35,803 nt of DNA from Gammaproteobacteria bacterium (GTDB lineage: Bacteria > Pseudomonadota > Gammaproteobacteria > Steroidobacterales > Steroidobacteraceae). Each line of letters opens with the position of its first letter. Position 1 is the first letter of the stretch. Where the stretch lies: positions 1 through 35,803 of the forward strand of contig JAQGOE010000378.1 in assembly GCA_028293725.1 (NCBI GenBank), read 5' to 3'. The notes below the pieces were generated by a model. That model did not search any database, was not told where the DNA came from, and was given only the letters and a program-made list of their open reading frames with translations. The translations under genes were made by a program, and so were the position numbers. Positions 17,129-24,980 of this stretch are shown in pieces.

Positions 17129-17160
17129 AGCACGAGCGTGCACGCGGCACGAATCGTGCT
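17129..17160. promoter_or_regulatory. Nested inverted repeats between the divergent deacetylase genes
   Basis: Positions 17147-17159 form a perfect palindrome GCACGA-A-TCGTGC. An outer pair, AGCACGA (17129-17135) and TCGTGCT (17154-17160), is also complementary, so two alternative hairpins share the right arm. The site lies in the 240-bp gap between starts 16996 and 17237 and could be an operator. No poly-T follows, which argues against a simple terminator. Confidence 0.4.
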
Positions 17161-17236
17161 CTTCGATGGAGCCAACACACGGACATGTCGATTTGGCACC
17201 GGGAGGCGGGGCCATTATGCCGATTCAGCCTGAATC

Positions 17237-18136
17237 ATGAGCACGACGCCGACCTCGCGCCATGAACGTGGGTACGTGTCTCTGGCACCTGATCTTTCCT
17301 CACATATGCAGACGCGGCCATCGAATGGGTATCCGCTCATCGTTCACGCGGATGATTTCGGCGAGACGGCCGAAATCACGGACGGGATTTGCGAGGGCAT
17401 CGAGGCCGGCGTGGTGACCAGCACGTCCATTGTGGCGAACATGCCCGCGACGCAATACGCGCTACAGCGCGTGCGCTCGCTCGCGGAGCGCGCAAGCTTT
17501 GGAGTACACCTGAATCTGTGCGAAGGGCGGCCGCTCACACAGGGCCTCAGCCTGGTCGGTCCCGACGGCGAGTTTCATGGCAAGCGCGCGCTGATCGAGC
17601 GCGCGGTGTTGGGAAAGCTTTCGCTGCGCGAGCTGGAAGCCGAAATCGCGGCGCAAATCGCGCTCGTACGAGATTCGGGCGTCGCAATCTCGCATGTCGA
17701 TGGACACAAACACCTTCATCAGCTGCCACTCGTCAGTGTCGTCGTTGCGAAGGTATTGCCGCGATTCGATATCAGGCGGGTGAGACTGATGCGGACGGGG
17801 AGCCTCACCACATCCCGCAGATTCGCGACAGCCTTGCGGGAACTCGCCGCGTGGCGTGCCGCGCGGGTGTTTGGTCGGGCGGGTCTACGTTCTCCCGTAC
17901 GCGCCGTCGACCTCACGCAAATACTGCCAGGTGGCCCGCCGAACCGCTCGCCCGCAGCACTGACGGACCCCCATGGACCCGTTGAGCTGTGTTGCCATCC
18001 CGCACTTTCCGCGGACGCCGAGGGCAAGGCTAGCAGCCACCGGCGTCCCGAAGAGCTCGAGTATCTGTTGTCGGATCGCTTTCGTCAGCTCCTGAAGGTA
18101 AGTCGTGCACAGCTGGTGTCTTATTGGCAGGTGTAA
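17237..18136 (+). CDS. ChbG/HpnK (YdjC) family carbohydrate deacetylase
   Basis: This 299-aa protein is of the YdjC/ChbG/HpnK family, which removes acetyl groups from N-acetylated sugars or, as HpnK, acts in hopanoid lipid pathways. The metal motif HADDFG spans residues 37-42, the SFGVHLNLCEG segment holds a further His, and SHVDGHKHLHQLP (about 152-164) matches the family's second His cluster. The late ELCCHPAL motif is also typical. The reading frame is open from the ATG at 17237; an ATG at 17306, closer to the conserved start, is an alternative, and neither has a good ribosome site. The next glycosyltransferase starts 3 bp after its stop. In this locus a GlcNAc-containing glycolipid intermediate is the likely substrate (inference). 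Confidence 0.82.
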   Translation: MSTTPTSRHERGYVSLAPDLSSHMQTRPSNGYPLIVHADDFGETAEITDGICEGIEAGVVTSTSIVANMPATQYALQRVRSLAERASFGVHLNLCEGRPLTQGLSLVGPDGEFHGKRALIERAVLGKLSLRELEAEIAAQIALVRDSGVAISHVDGHKHLHQLPLVSVVVAKVLPRFDIRRVRLMRTGSLTTSRRFATALRELAAWRAARVFGRAGLRSPVRAVDLTQILPGGPPNRSPAALTDPHGPVELCCHPALSADAEGKASSHRRPEELEYLLSDRFRQLLKVSRAQLVSYWQV

Positions 18137-18139
18137 TGA

Positions 18140-19357
18140 ATGCACATTCTAAAAATCGTGCCGCAAGCGTTCTATTCGCCGAGGGGCACACCGCTGAGCG
18201 CCTACCACCGCGCGCGCGAGCTCGTCGCTCACGGTCACGAAGTCGACATCCTGACCTATGGGGTTGGGGCTGATCCTCCGGATCTCGCGGTGCGCGTTTT
18301 TCGCGCGCGCGGGCCGCACTTCAAGCGGACAATCCCTGCCGGCCCCTCGCGACTGAAGATCTGGTTTGACTGCCTGCTGTTCGTGAACCTCCTCGTCCGC
18401 CTGTGCCGCGGGCGCTACGATGTCCTTTATGCGCACGAAGAGGGCGCGTTGCTGGCACGGCTGGCCGGCGCGCTCTTCCGCATACCCTATATATACGACA
18501 TGCATTCGAGTCTGCCGCTGCAGATCACCGACTGGAAGTTCAGTAGCCGCCCTTCGGTCATCGCGTTGTTTCGCTGGGTGGAGCGATTGAGCGTCCGCGG
18601 TGCTTGCGCAGTGGTGGCGATCTCCCCGGCGGTCGCGCGCGCCGCGAATCTCGCGGGACCTGACACGCCCTGTGTCGTTCTCGCCAATCACTTCGTGGTC
18701 GATCAGGTGGTACCCCCAGATGCGATAGCGACCGTTCGGACTCGTTACAACATCCCTCTCGAGCGCAAGCTCGTGCTCTATACGGGATCGTTCGTCGCCT
18801 TGCAGGCGTTGGATCTGTTGCTGGAAGCTATTCCCGAGCTACTCACCTCAGTCCCTAACACGTCATTCCTGTTGGTAGGGGGCACAGAGCCGGAGATCGA
18901 CGCCCTGAGCGCACAGGCGCGCCGGTTAGGCATCTCGGATCATGTGGTTTTCGAGCGAAGCCTGCCGCAACAGGCCATTCCCGCCTATCTTGCCGCCGCG
19001 GACGCGCTCGTCTCACCGCGAACCCAGGGCATCAATCCACCGGGTAAGCTGCTCTCGTATCTGGCGTCCGGAAAGCCGGTTGTGGCCACCGACACGCTGG
19101 TCCACAATCAACTTCTCAATGACAAGTGCGCCATTTTGACTACGCCAGATGCTCACGGCCTGGCGCAGGGTCTGGTGATGGGGTTGACTGATCCCGTCCG
19201 GGTTGCCGAGGTGGTGAATGGAGCCGCAAAACTCCTGCGGCGCTTCTCGACAAAGGCGGAGCGCGATGCCGCCTATGCAACGGTACTGGATGCCGTTAGA
19301 GGAGCGCGTGGGGCGAAGGCAGGACTGCTCGGCCGTCGGCGCTCGAGACGATGTTGA
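18140..19357 (+). CDS. Glycosyltransferase family 4
   Basis: This is a 405-aa GT4-type glycosyltransferase. The N-terminal domain begins HILKIVPQAFYSPRGTPLSAYHR, with the glycine-containing acceptor loop, and contains a YAHEEGALLA motif. The C-terminal domain has the VLYTGSF strand, LLVGG and PPGKLLSYLASGKPVVATD. The second acidic residue of the classical E-x7-E is a Ser here. There is no signal peptide. The gene sits 3 bp after the ChbG-type gene, with AGGTG upstream. The last residues (GLLGRRRSRRC) are very basic and end inside a 28-bp sequence shared with the neighbouring SDR gene, so the natural C-terminus may have been changed by recombination. Confidence 0.85.
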   Translation: MHILKIVPQAFYSPRGTPLSAYHRARELVAHGHEVDILTYGVGADPPDLAVRVFRARGPHFKRTIPAGPSRLKIWFDCLLFVNLLVRLCRGRYDVLYAHEEGALLARLAGALFRIPYIYDMHSSLPLQITDWKFSSRPSVIALFRWVERLSVRGACAVVAISPAVARAANLAGPDTPCVVLANHFVVDQVVPPDAIATVRTRYNIPLERKLVLYTGSFVALQALDLLLEAIPELLTSVPNTSFLLVGGTEPEIDALSAQARRLGISDHVVFERSLPQQAIPAYLAAADALVSPRTQGINPPGKLLSYLASGKPVVATDTLVHNQLLNDKCAILTTPDAHGLAQGLVMGLTDPVRVAEVVNGAAKLLRRFSTKAERDAAYATVLDAVRGARGAKAGLLGRRRSRRC

Positions 19358-19411
19358 CGACTCGGCCGCGATGCGGAGCCCGTTGCAAGGAGCTGATCTG
19401 CCCCGAGATCC
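19296..19411 (-). pseudogene. Possible remnant of a short-chain dehydrogenase gene
   Basis: Read leftward, this stretch encodes SLQRAPHRGRVVNIVSSADGRAVLP and then a stop at 19296-19298. It looks like the strand-5/catalytic-Ser region of a classical SDR (compare QRGRVINIVSNAG in the adjacent gene). Positions 19343-19370 match 19835-19862 of that gene at 27 of 28 bases. No start, nucleotide-binding motif or YxxxK follows. It overlaps the 3' end of the glycosyltransferase gene. It is either a decayed SDR fragment or a small duplication; the fragment is short, so confidence is limited. Confidence 0.4.
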
Positions 19412-19442
19412 CGGCTCCAGGCGGCCACGTACCAACAACTCT

Positions 19443-20264
19443 TCAGAAACATAACTGACCTCCGGACTGCTGTGGTGCGCTCTGCGCTATCGCTGCCAAC
19501 GCCTCGTCATAAATACCCAGATACCGGCCGCCCAAATCGTCGTGCCGTCCGGCAACCAGGGCCAGGACGACATCACAACACCGGGCAAGGTCTGCCGCGG
19601 ACTCTTCAGGTGTTCGATCCCGAATGACGGCGAGTCCGACCCCAAGCCAGCGCTCGGCCTCGGGGGACGCTAGCGTTCCTCGCGCCATGTCAGTTCTGAT
19701 GTTCCCCGGATGTAATGCGAAGACTCGCACCGAACTCGAACGCAGTTCCAGGTCCGCGGTTTCTGTCAGCCGGGTGAGGGTGCACTTGCTCACCGCGTAG
19801 GCGGATAGATGGGGAACCGGCTGAAGGCCGGCATTCGAGACGATGTTGATGACTCGGCCGCGCTGCAGGCGTCGCATGGCGGGAATCACTGCGTTCATGA
19901 ACAAAAACGGGCCCATGACGTTGATGGTCTGTGCCGCCCACCATTGCGATGGATCAACGACATCGATCGGACCGTAGGGTCCGGGTACGCCTGCGTTATT
20001 GACCAGAATGGAGAGAGCGCCAAACGCTTTCTCCGCTTCCTCGACAACGCTACGGACTGCCTTTGGGTCGGTGACATCCATCGCCACGGCAAGCGCCTCG
20101 CCACCGCCATGGCGGATGTCCTGAGCAACCTGATGTATGTCATTTGCGGTTCGCGCTACCAAGGCGACCTTCGCGCCTGCCGCGGCGAGAGTCAATGCAA
20201 TGGCACGGCCGATGCCACGGCCGGCCCCGGTAACAAGAGCGACTTCACCGTTCAGACTGTGCAC
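19443..20264 (-). CDS. Short-chain dehydrogenase/reductase (classical SDR)
   Basis: This 273-aa SDR has TGAGRGIG at residues 12-19, NNAG at 89-92, the catalytic Ser in INIVSNAG (S143), and Y156/K160 in SAYAVSK. After strand 2 the sequence is VARTAND, with Arg and no acidic residue, which favours NADP(H). The length is normal. It diverges from the Bcr/CflA-type transporter gene across a 125-bp region holding a TATAC-N4-GTATA palindrome, so it probably belongs to the same regulon as the flavocytochrome operons. It may oxidise or reduce an alcohol or ketone intermediate of the pathway; the substrate is unknown. Confidence 0.86.
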   Translation of the reverse strand: MHSLNGEVALVTGAGRGIGRAIALTLAAAGAKVALVARTANDIHQVAQDIRHGGGEALAVAMDVTDPKAVRSVVEEAEKAFGALSILVNNAGVPGPYGPIDVVDPSQWWAAQTINVMGPFLFMNAVIPAMRRLQRGRVINIVSNAGLQPVPHLSAYAVSKCTLTRLTETADLELRSSSVRVFALHPGNIRTDMARGTLASPEAERWLGVGLAVIRDRTPEESAADLARCCDVVLALVAGRHDDLGGRYLGIYDEALAAIAQSAPQQSGGQLCF

Positions 20265-20329
20265 GCATTACCTCCTTCGTTCGAAGCGAGCCGGCGCGGG
20301 GTACCCCTTCTACGGTGGCGCCTCAATAA

Positions 20330-20343
20330 TATACAAGTGTATA
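20330..20343. promoter_or_regulatory. TetR-type operator candidate TATAC-AAGT-GTATA in the SDR/MFS divergent region
   Basis: The palindrome has 5-bp perfect arms around 4 bp. It shares the TATAC-N4-GTATA core with the 18-bp palindrome at 28573-28590 next to the TetR gene. A consensus -10 box TATAAT (20340-20345) for rightward transcription overlaps it, and TATATT is present for the leftward direction, so a bound repressor would block polymerase in both directions. I see no good -35 box. Confidence 0.55.
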
Positions 20344-20389
20344 ATCTCTACCCGCAAGGATTCCATCGTCCTGAAAAGAATAGCGCGTC

Positions 20390-21598
20390 GTGAATTCAAT
20401 CAAGGTGCGAACCGGTCTGCTCGCCGTGCTCACGGGACTGATGTTCTCGGTGGGGCCGGTCACGGTCGACCTGTCGCTGCCCGCGATGCCTACCCTACAG
20501 CACGACATCGGCACGCCCAGTGTGCATGTCGAGCTGACATTGACACTCCTGTTGCTGGGCCTCGCCCTGAGTCAGTTCGTAATCGGTGCGATTGCCGATC
20601 GATACGGCCGCCGGCCGATGATTCTTGCCGGACTCACGCTGTATTGCGCGGGTGCCGTTTTCGCGGCTTTCTCGCCTGACCTGATCGTATTTGCCTGCGC
20701 GCGACTGCTTCAGGCGTTTGGCATGGGAATCGCGGTGGTCCTGATACGGTCCGCCGTTTCTGACGTTTGCGACCTGCGGGGCACGGCCAGCGTATTTTCG
20801 ACAGCGGTCACAATGGTCTCGCTGGCTTCCGTGATCGCGCCGAGCGTCGGCGGACAGTTGCTCGTTCACCTGGGGTGGCGTTCCATTTTTATTGCCATGG
20901 CGGTTTTCGGGCTGGCCGTGCTCGGGGCCGTAGCGTTGTGCCTGCCGGAGACCTTGCCAGCCGGGCGCCGCAGTGAGACGCACTTTCGGAACATATTCGG
21001 AACTTACGCAACACTGTTGCGCAACCGTAAGTTTGCGACATTTGCCACCATCAGCGCCGCGGCGGCGGCTTACCAGTTCACTTACAACACGGGCGCGCCA
21101 GCGGTGCTCATCGAGCATTATCGGGTTTCCGTGCAAACAACCGGGCTGCTCTTCAGTCTCATCGCGGTGAGTACGGCCTGTGCTTCCCAGTTGAATGCCC
21201 TCCTGCTGAGATGGGTCGAGCCGGATTCCATTATGAACTCTGCCGTGGTGCTGGGCCTGCTGGCTGCCATCGCGTTGGTGACATCGGTATTCTCTGGCTG
21301 GGGCGGAGTATCGGGGCTGGTCGCCTCGCTGTTCGTGCTGATCTCCACCATCGGCTTCGTCATGGGCAACTCCATGGCCGGCGCAATCTCCTCGGCCGGC
21401 CCGCAGGCGGGTGCGGCTTCAGCCCTCGTAGGAGTCATGCAGTTTGTATTCGGCACGATCGGTAGTGCCTGCGTCGGCTTTTTCCCGGATTTGCTCGGCC
21501 GATCGATGGGCATCGTGATCGGTGTGTTGAGCCTGGCGTCGCTGGCGATGGTGCTGCGAGCCCGTCCCCGAATGATCCTGACAGGAAAACTCCAATGA
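20390..21598 (+). CDS. MFS transporter, Bcr/CflA-like
   Basis: This 402-aa major facilitator protein has 12 hydrophobic segments. The N-terminal half carries the DLSLPAMPTL motif of the Bcr/CflA drug-resistance group and the loop 2-3 signature GAIADRYGRRP (about residues 66-76). Relatives are proton-driven exporters, but with catabolic neighbours uptake or efflux of an aromatic compound are both possible. The start is a GTG at 20390, 45 bp after the -10 box; no strong ribosome site is seen. The stop overlaps the start of the flavoprotein gene (ATGA), so it is the first gene of a coupled three-gene operon. Confidence 0.85.
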   Translation: MNSIKVRTGLLAVLTGLMFSVGPVTVDLSLPAMPTLQHDIGTPSVHVELTLTLLLLGLALSQFVIGAIADRYGRRPMILAGLTLYCAGAVFAAFSPDLIVFACARLLQAFGMGIAVVLIRSAVSDVCDLRGTASVFSTAVTMVSLASVIAPSVGGQLLVHLGWRSIFIAMAVFGLAVLGAVALCLPETLPAGRRSETHFRNIFGTYATLLRNRKFATFATISAAAAAYQFTYNTGAPAVLIEHYRVSVQTTGLLFSLIAVSTACASQLNALLLRWVEPDSIMNSAVVLGLLAAIALVTSVFSGWGGVSGLVASLFVLISTIGFVMGNSMAGAISSAGPQAGAASALVGVMQFVFGTIGSACVGFFPDLLGRSMGIVIGVLSLASLAMVLRARPRMILTGKLQ

Positions 21599-23193
21599 GA
21601 GTGCCTCCCGGTGTGTCGGCCAAAGACTTCGACGCCGTTCTCCACGAGTGGCGCCAGATCGTGGGCCCCGAGTGGGTGTTTACCTTGGAGGAGGATCTGG
21701 ATCTGTATCGCGACGCGTATTCACCGTTCTGGGGTGAGTCGCAAGAGCGGGTAGCCTCGGCTGCTGTGGCACCGGCGAGCGTGGAGGCCGTTCAGGCCGT
21801 GGTACGCGCAGCCAACCGCTTCAAGGTTCCGCTCTACACGATTTCGACAGGCAGGAATCTAACCTACGGGGGCTCCGCACCGGCGTACTCTGGAAGCGCC
21901 GTGCTGGATCTGAAGCGGATGAACAAGATCCTCGACGTGAGCGAGGTCAATGCCTCGGCGCTCGTCGAGCCGGGTGTCAGCTATTTCGATCTGTACCGCT
22001 ACATTCGCGAGCACCGGCTCAAACTGTGGATCGACTGTCCCGATCCGGGTTGGGGGAGTCCTGTGGGAAACGCCCTCGATCACGGGGCGGGCTACACAAG
22101 CGTGCCCTACCGGGATCATTTTGACGCCCACTGTGGAATGGAGGTCGTGCTCTCGGACGGCGATGTCGTTCGGACGGGGATGGGTGCGCTACCCAACGCC
22201 GCGACCTGGCAGCAGTTCAAGTACGGCATGGGGCCCCTGGTCGACGGGCTGTTTGCACAGTCGAACTTTGGGGTGGTGACCAAGATGGGCTTCTGGCTCA
22301 TGCCGCAACCCGAAGCCGCGCTCGTACTTAACGCGCAGGCATTTCAGTACGATGACGGTGCTCCGTTCATCGACACGCTCATCAGCCTCATTTACGCTGA
22401 TATGGTGACTTCGCAAACGCAGATCATCAGCCCGATCCTGCACGGACCGATGGATGCGGAGTTGGAATCTCTGGTGAGTGCGCCGGAGGCGGGGCGCGGT
22501 CGGGGTCTTGACGCGTACGCGGCGCGCAAGGGCGTCCCGTTTTGGACGGCACCCTTTGTGCTGTATGGGCCCGAGGCGGTGATCCGGGCGAAAGCGGCTC
22601 ATATCAAAGAGGTCTTCGCGGCGATTCCCGGCGCGGCCGTCCATGAAGACGCGTTCTTCCGGTTTCCCCTGACTGACGAACAGGTCGTAAAGGTGGTCGA
22701 CAAGGCGCGGATCGGCATTCCGAGCCTCCGTTTCTTCGCTTCCCGGCGGGCGCCCGATGCTCCACCGCTCGAGGGACACATCGACTTCTCTCCGGTCGTG
22801 CCCATGAGAGGCGCCGTGATCATCGACGCGATGAATCTCATCACGGCGACCTGCCGCGAGCTGGGCATCGTCCCGCTGGGGGGCATGCCCTTGTTCTATC
22901 ACACGCGAACGGCGTGCCTCATTTATGCGATTCCGGTGGGTAGAGAAGCGGCGGCCAACAAGAAGGCCCGGGACGGGTTCTCACACCTGATGGACGTGGC
23001 GGCAGCGCGCGGTTGGGGGGAGTACCGCATCCATCCGGGTTATATGGATAAGGGAGTACGGCTTTACAGTTTCAACGACAACGCACTTCTGAGGCTTCAT
23101 GAGAGGTTGAAGGATGCGATGGATCCCAACGGGATCCTGTCCGCGGGACGCTATGGGATCTGGCCGAAGCATTTGCGAGGAGCAGCGCGATGA
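21595..23193 (+). CDS. FAD-binding oxidoreductase, 4-cresol dehydrogenase / vanillyl-alcohol oxidase family (first copy)
   Basis: This is a 532-aa flavoprotein of the PCMH/VAO type. The PP-loop of the FAD-binding domain reads VPLYTISTGRNLTYGGSAPAYSG (about residues 78-100), followed by ALVEPGVSYFDLY and the IDCPDPGWGSPVGNALDHG segment typical of 4-cresol dehydrogenase flavoprotein subunits. The C-terminal SAGRYGIWPKHLR closes the domain. The family oxidises para-alkylphenols or 4-allylphenols by hydride abstraction. I could not locate the covalent flavin-linking residue with certainty. No signal peptide is present. The gene overlaps the transporter upstream and the cytochrome downstream, each by ATGA. 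A paralogue lies at 24977-26629. Confidence 0.87.
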   Translation: MRVPPGVSAKDFDAVLHEWRQIVGPEWVFTLEEDLDLYRDAYSPFWGESQERVASAAVAPASVEAVQAVVRAANRFKVPLYTISTGRNLTYGGSAPAYSGSAVLDLKRMNKILDVSEVNASALVEPGVSYFDLYRYIREHRLKLWIDCPDPGWGSPVGNALDHGAGYTSVPYRDHFDAHCGMEVVLSDGDVVRTGMGALPNAATWQQFKYGMGPLVDGLFAQSNFGVVTKMGFWLMPQPEAALVLNAQAFQYDDGAPFIDTLISLIYADMVTSQTQIISPILHGPMDAELESLVSAPEAGRGRGLDAYAARKGVPFWTAPFVLYGPEAVIRAKAAHIKEVFAAIPGAAVHEDAFFRFPLTDEQVVKVVDKARIGIPSLRFFASRRAPDAPPLEGHIDFSPVVPMRGAVIIDAMNLITATCRELGIVPLGGMPLFYHTRTACLIYAIPVGREAAANKKARDGFSHLMDVAAARGWGEYRIHPGYMDKGVRLYSFNDNALLRLHERLKDAMDPNGILSAGRYGIWPKHLRGAAR

Positions 23194-23591
23194 CGCGTCA
23201 TGTTGCCTTGGCCGCCGGGGCACTGTGTTCGATTCTGTCGGCGGCGGTTCTGGCGACTCCGCCTACCGTGTCGTGGAAGCTGTTTCCGGAGGCGACGGGG
23301 CCGGCTGGTGCCTCGACAGGGAAAGCTGAATCTCAGACCGGGAAAGCTGAATTTCAGAACGCCTGCGCCATTTGTCACGGGGCCGGGCCTGATCGGCCGG
23401 GGACGAGCTCTTTACAGTTCAAATACGGTGGACGGCTGCCAGCGCTGCTGGAGGAGCGTACCGACCTGACAGCCGAGCGGGTGAAGTATTACATCCGACA
23501 CGGCATTGCGATGATGCCGGGGTTTCGGAAAACGGAGTTGAGCGACGCGCAGGTGGAGGCGATTGCGAACTATCTCGCCCGCAAACGGTGA
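23190..23591 (+). CDS. Small c-type cytochrome, flavocytochrome partner (first copy)
   Basis: This 133-aa exported cytochrome c has a Sec signal peptide at about residues 1-22. The heme motif is CAICH and the likely axial Met is in GIAMMPGFRKTELSD; the C-terminal helix is QVEAIANYLARKR. It resembles the PchC-type cytochrome subunit of 4-cresol dehydrogenase, taking electrons from the flavoprotein encoded just upstream (ATGA overlap). Between the signal peptide and the heme domain there is a 21-bp tandem duplication (23316-23357) that repeats TGKAE(S/F)Q. The gene converges on an SDR gene with an 8-bp gap. Confidence 0.86.
   Translation: MTRHVALAAGALCSILSAAVLATPPTVSWKLFPEATGPAGASTGKAESQTGKAEFQNACAICHGAGPDRPGTSSLQFKYGGRLPALLEERTDLTAERVKYYIRHGIAMMPGFRKTELSDAQVEAIANYLARKR
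23316..23357 (+). repeat. 21-bp tandem duplication inside the cytochrome gene
   Basis: Two adjacent 21-bp units (23316-23336 and 23337-23357) differ at two positions and encode the repeated heptapeptide TGKAESQ/TGKAEFQ in frame. The paralogous cytochrome at 24564-24980 has only one such stretch (YLQFQN) before its heme motif, so the duplication is specific to this copy. It lengthens a linker and should not affect heme binding. Confidence 0.85.
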
Positions 23592-23599
23592 GTCTCTCC

Positions 23600-24502
23600 T
23601 CAGTCGTCCGACTCGACTATCTGCGCATAGAGCGGGTTGGCCACCGGAAAGCCTAAAGCCCGAACCTTGGCCTCGTCCACGGGTCCTTTAGGAAAGCCCG
23701 TCAATAGCGCCTTACAGCGCATTTCCGCGCCTGCCTTGAACTCGTTGTGGGTCATCACGAACAAACGGTTCGTGAGGATGGCGTCGAGAACCCGCTCTCC
23801 CACGGCTACGGGGTCCATCCAGGCGGGCGGCGGAGTGCGAATAGCGAGTTCGGCTTCGATGTCGCGTAGGCCGGTGTCCTGAAACTGCGGGGGGCGCAGG
23901 CGCGCGACTTCGTGGATGTTGGTTAAGGTTGGGCCTGGGCTCAACAGCGTAACCCCAACATTATCGTCAGCGAGTTCCGCCCGCAGGGCTTCCGTCAACC
24001 CCATGACCCCCGACTTTGCCGTGATGTAGGCGATGCCGCCCGCCATCGGCACGACGGCGCCGATGGACGACGTATTGACGATATGACCGCCTTCACCGTG
24101 GGCGAGTATCCGGGGGAGGAAGGTGTGGACGCCGTTGATGACGCCGCCCAGATTCACGCCGAGTATCCAATCCCAGTCGGAGTAGGTCGTGCGCTTCACG
24201 TCGCCCATCGCGCCGACGCCGGCGTTGTTGCAGAGGACGTGCACCTTGCCGAAGACCCGTTCGGCCTCCACGGCGGCGGACGCCATCGCGTCACGATCGG
24301 ATACGTCGAGTTGGATGAATAGCACCTCCTTTTTAGTCCCGAAGTCCTGCCCGAGGTCATGGGCCGCGTGGTCGAGGTGATCCTGACGGACATCGGCAAT
24401 GACGACCTTCATACCCTGGCGCAGAAAAACGCGGGCCATCCCCAGGCCGATGCCGCTGGCTCCGCCGGTGATGAAAGCTACCTTGCCGGTAACGGCCTTC
24501 AT
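23600..24502 (-). CDS. Short-chain dehydrogenase/reductase, NAD-type
   Basis: This 300-aa SDR has TGGASGIG (residues 12-19), NNAG (92-95), S145/S146 and the catalytic Y159 and K163 in AYITAKSG. D37 at the end of strand 2 (VVIADVRQ) indicates NAD(H). It is somewhat longer than a minimal SDR because of a C-terminal extension after residue 230 that includes FVMTHNEFKAGAEMR. It follows the second cytochrome gene by 61 bp, so it is probably the last gene of the esterase-to-SDR operon. A benzylic alcohol formed by the flavocytochromes is a natural substrate guess (inference). Confidence 0.86.
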   Translation of the reverse strand: MKAVTGKVAFITGGASGIGLGMARVFLRQGMKVVIADVRQDHLDHAAHDLGQDFGTKKEVLFIQLDVSDRDAMASAAVEAERVFGKVHVLCNNAGVGAMGDVKRTTYSDWDWILGVNLGGVINGVHTFLPRILAHGEGGHIVNTSSIGAVVPMAGGIAYITAKSGVMGLTEALRAELADDNVGVTLLSPGPTLTNIHEVARLRPPQFQDTGLRDIEAELAIRTPPPAWMDPVAVGERVLDAILTNRLFVMTHNEFKAGAEMRCKALLTGFPKGPVDEAKVRALGFPVANPLYAQIVESDD

Positions 24503-24563
24503 GTTGGGTCCTCGCAGCTCGAGGCGGTAAAAACGAGGCGGTGGTGCATTCGAGTCTCGAGAG

Positions 24564-24980
24564 CTAGCGCTTTTTGCGCGTCAGGTAGGCGGCGATGGCG
24601 TTCAGGTCGGCGTCGCTCAGCTCGGTCTTGCGAAAGGGAGGCATGACGGACACGCCGTGACGAACCGTGTACTTGATGAAGTCGGGTGTCAGGTTGGTTC
24701 GCTGTTCGAGTAGGGCGGGTAGGGCGCCCTTGTACTTGGCGGCCAGGGCGCGGGTGCCGGGTCTTTCAGGGCTGGGGCCGTGACAGACTGCGCAGGAGTT
24801 TTGAAATTGAAGGTAGCCGTTTGGAGCGCCTGGGGGAGGCGTTATTGTCGCTCGCGACCAGGCGATGTATTGGGGGACGTCGGCGGAGCTCGCGGGCATG
24901 GCGGCGACGAGCAGGGTCATGAAGGCCAGGCTCATGTAGGCGAGGGCCACGCGGGGCGGACGCGCGTTTGCAGTGCTCAT
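24564..24980 (-). CDS. Small c-type cytochrome, flavocytochrome partner (second copy)
   Basis: This is a 138-aa exported cytochrome c. A signal peptide covers about residues 1-33 (hydrophobic LAYMSLAFMTLLVAAMPASSA). The heme motif is CAVCH, with the axial Met in SVMPPFRKTELSD and a C-terminal helix ending LTRKKR. It is clearly homologous to the cytochrome at 23190-23591 over the whole heme domain, including the PGT..L..KY.G.LPALLE.RT.LT pattern. Its ATG overlaps the stop of the upstream flavoprotein gene (ATGA), so the two subunits are made together. Confidence 0.86.
   Translation of the reverse strand: MSTANARPPRVALAYMSLAFMTLLVAAMPASSADVPQYIAWSRATITPPPGAPNGYLQFQNSCAVCHGPSPERPGTRALAAKYKGALPALLEQRTNLTPDFIKYTVRHGVSVMPPFRKTELSDADLNAIAAYLTRKKR

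Noticed and set aside
17194..17210. TGGCAC resembling a sigma-54 -24 element upstream of the ChbG-type gene
   Set aside because: The required -12 GC/TTGC element at the right spacing is absent (GGCGG instead).
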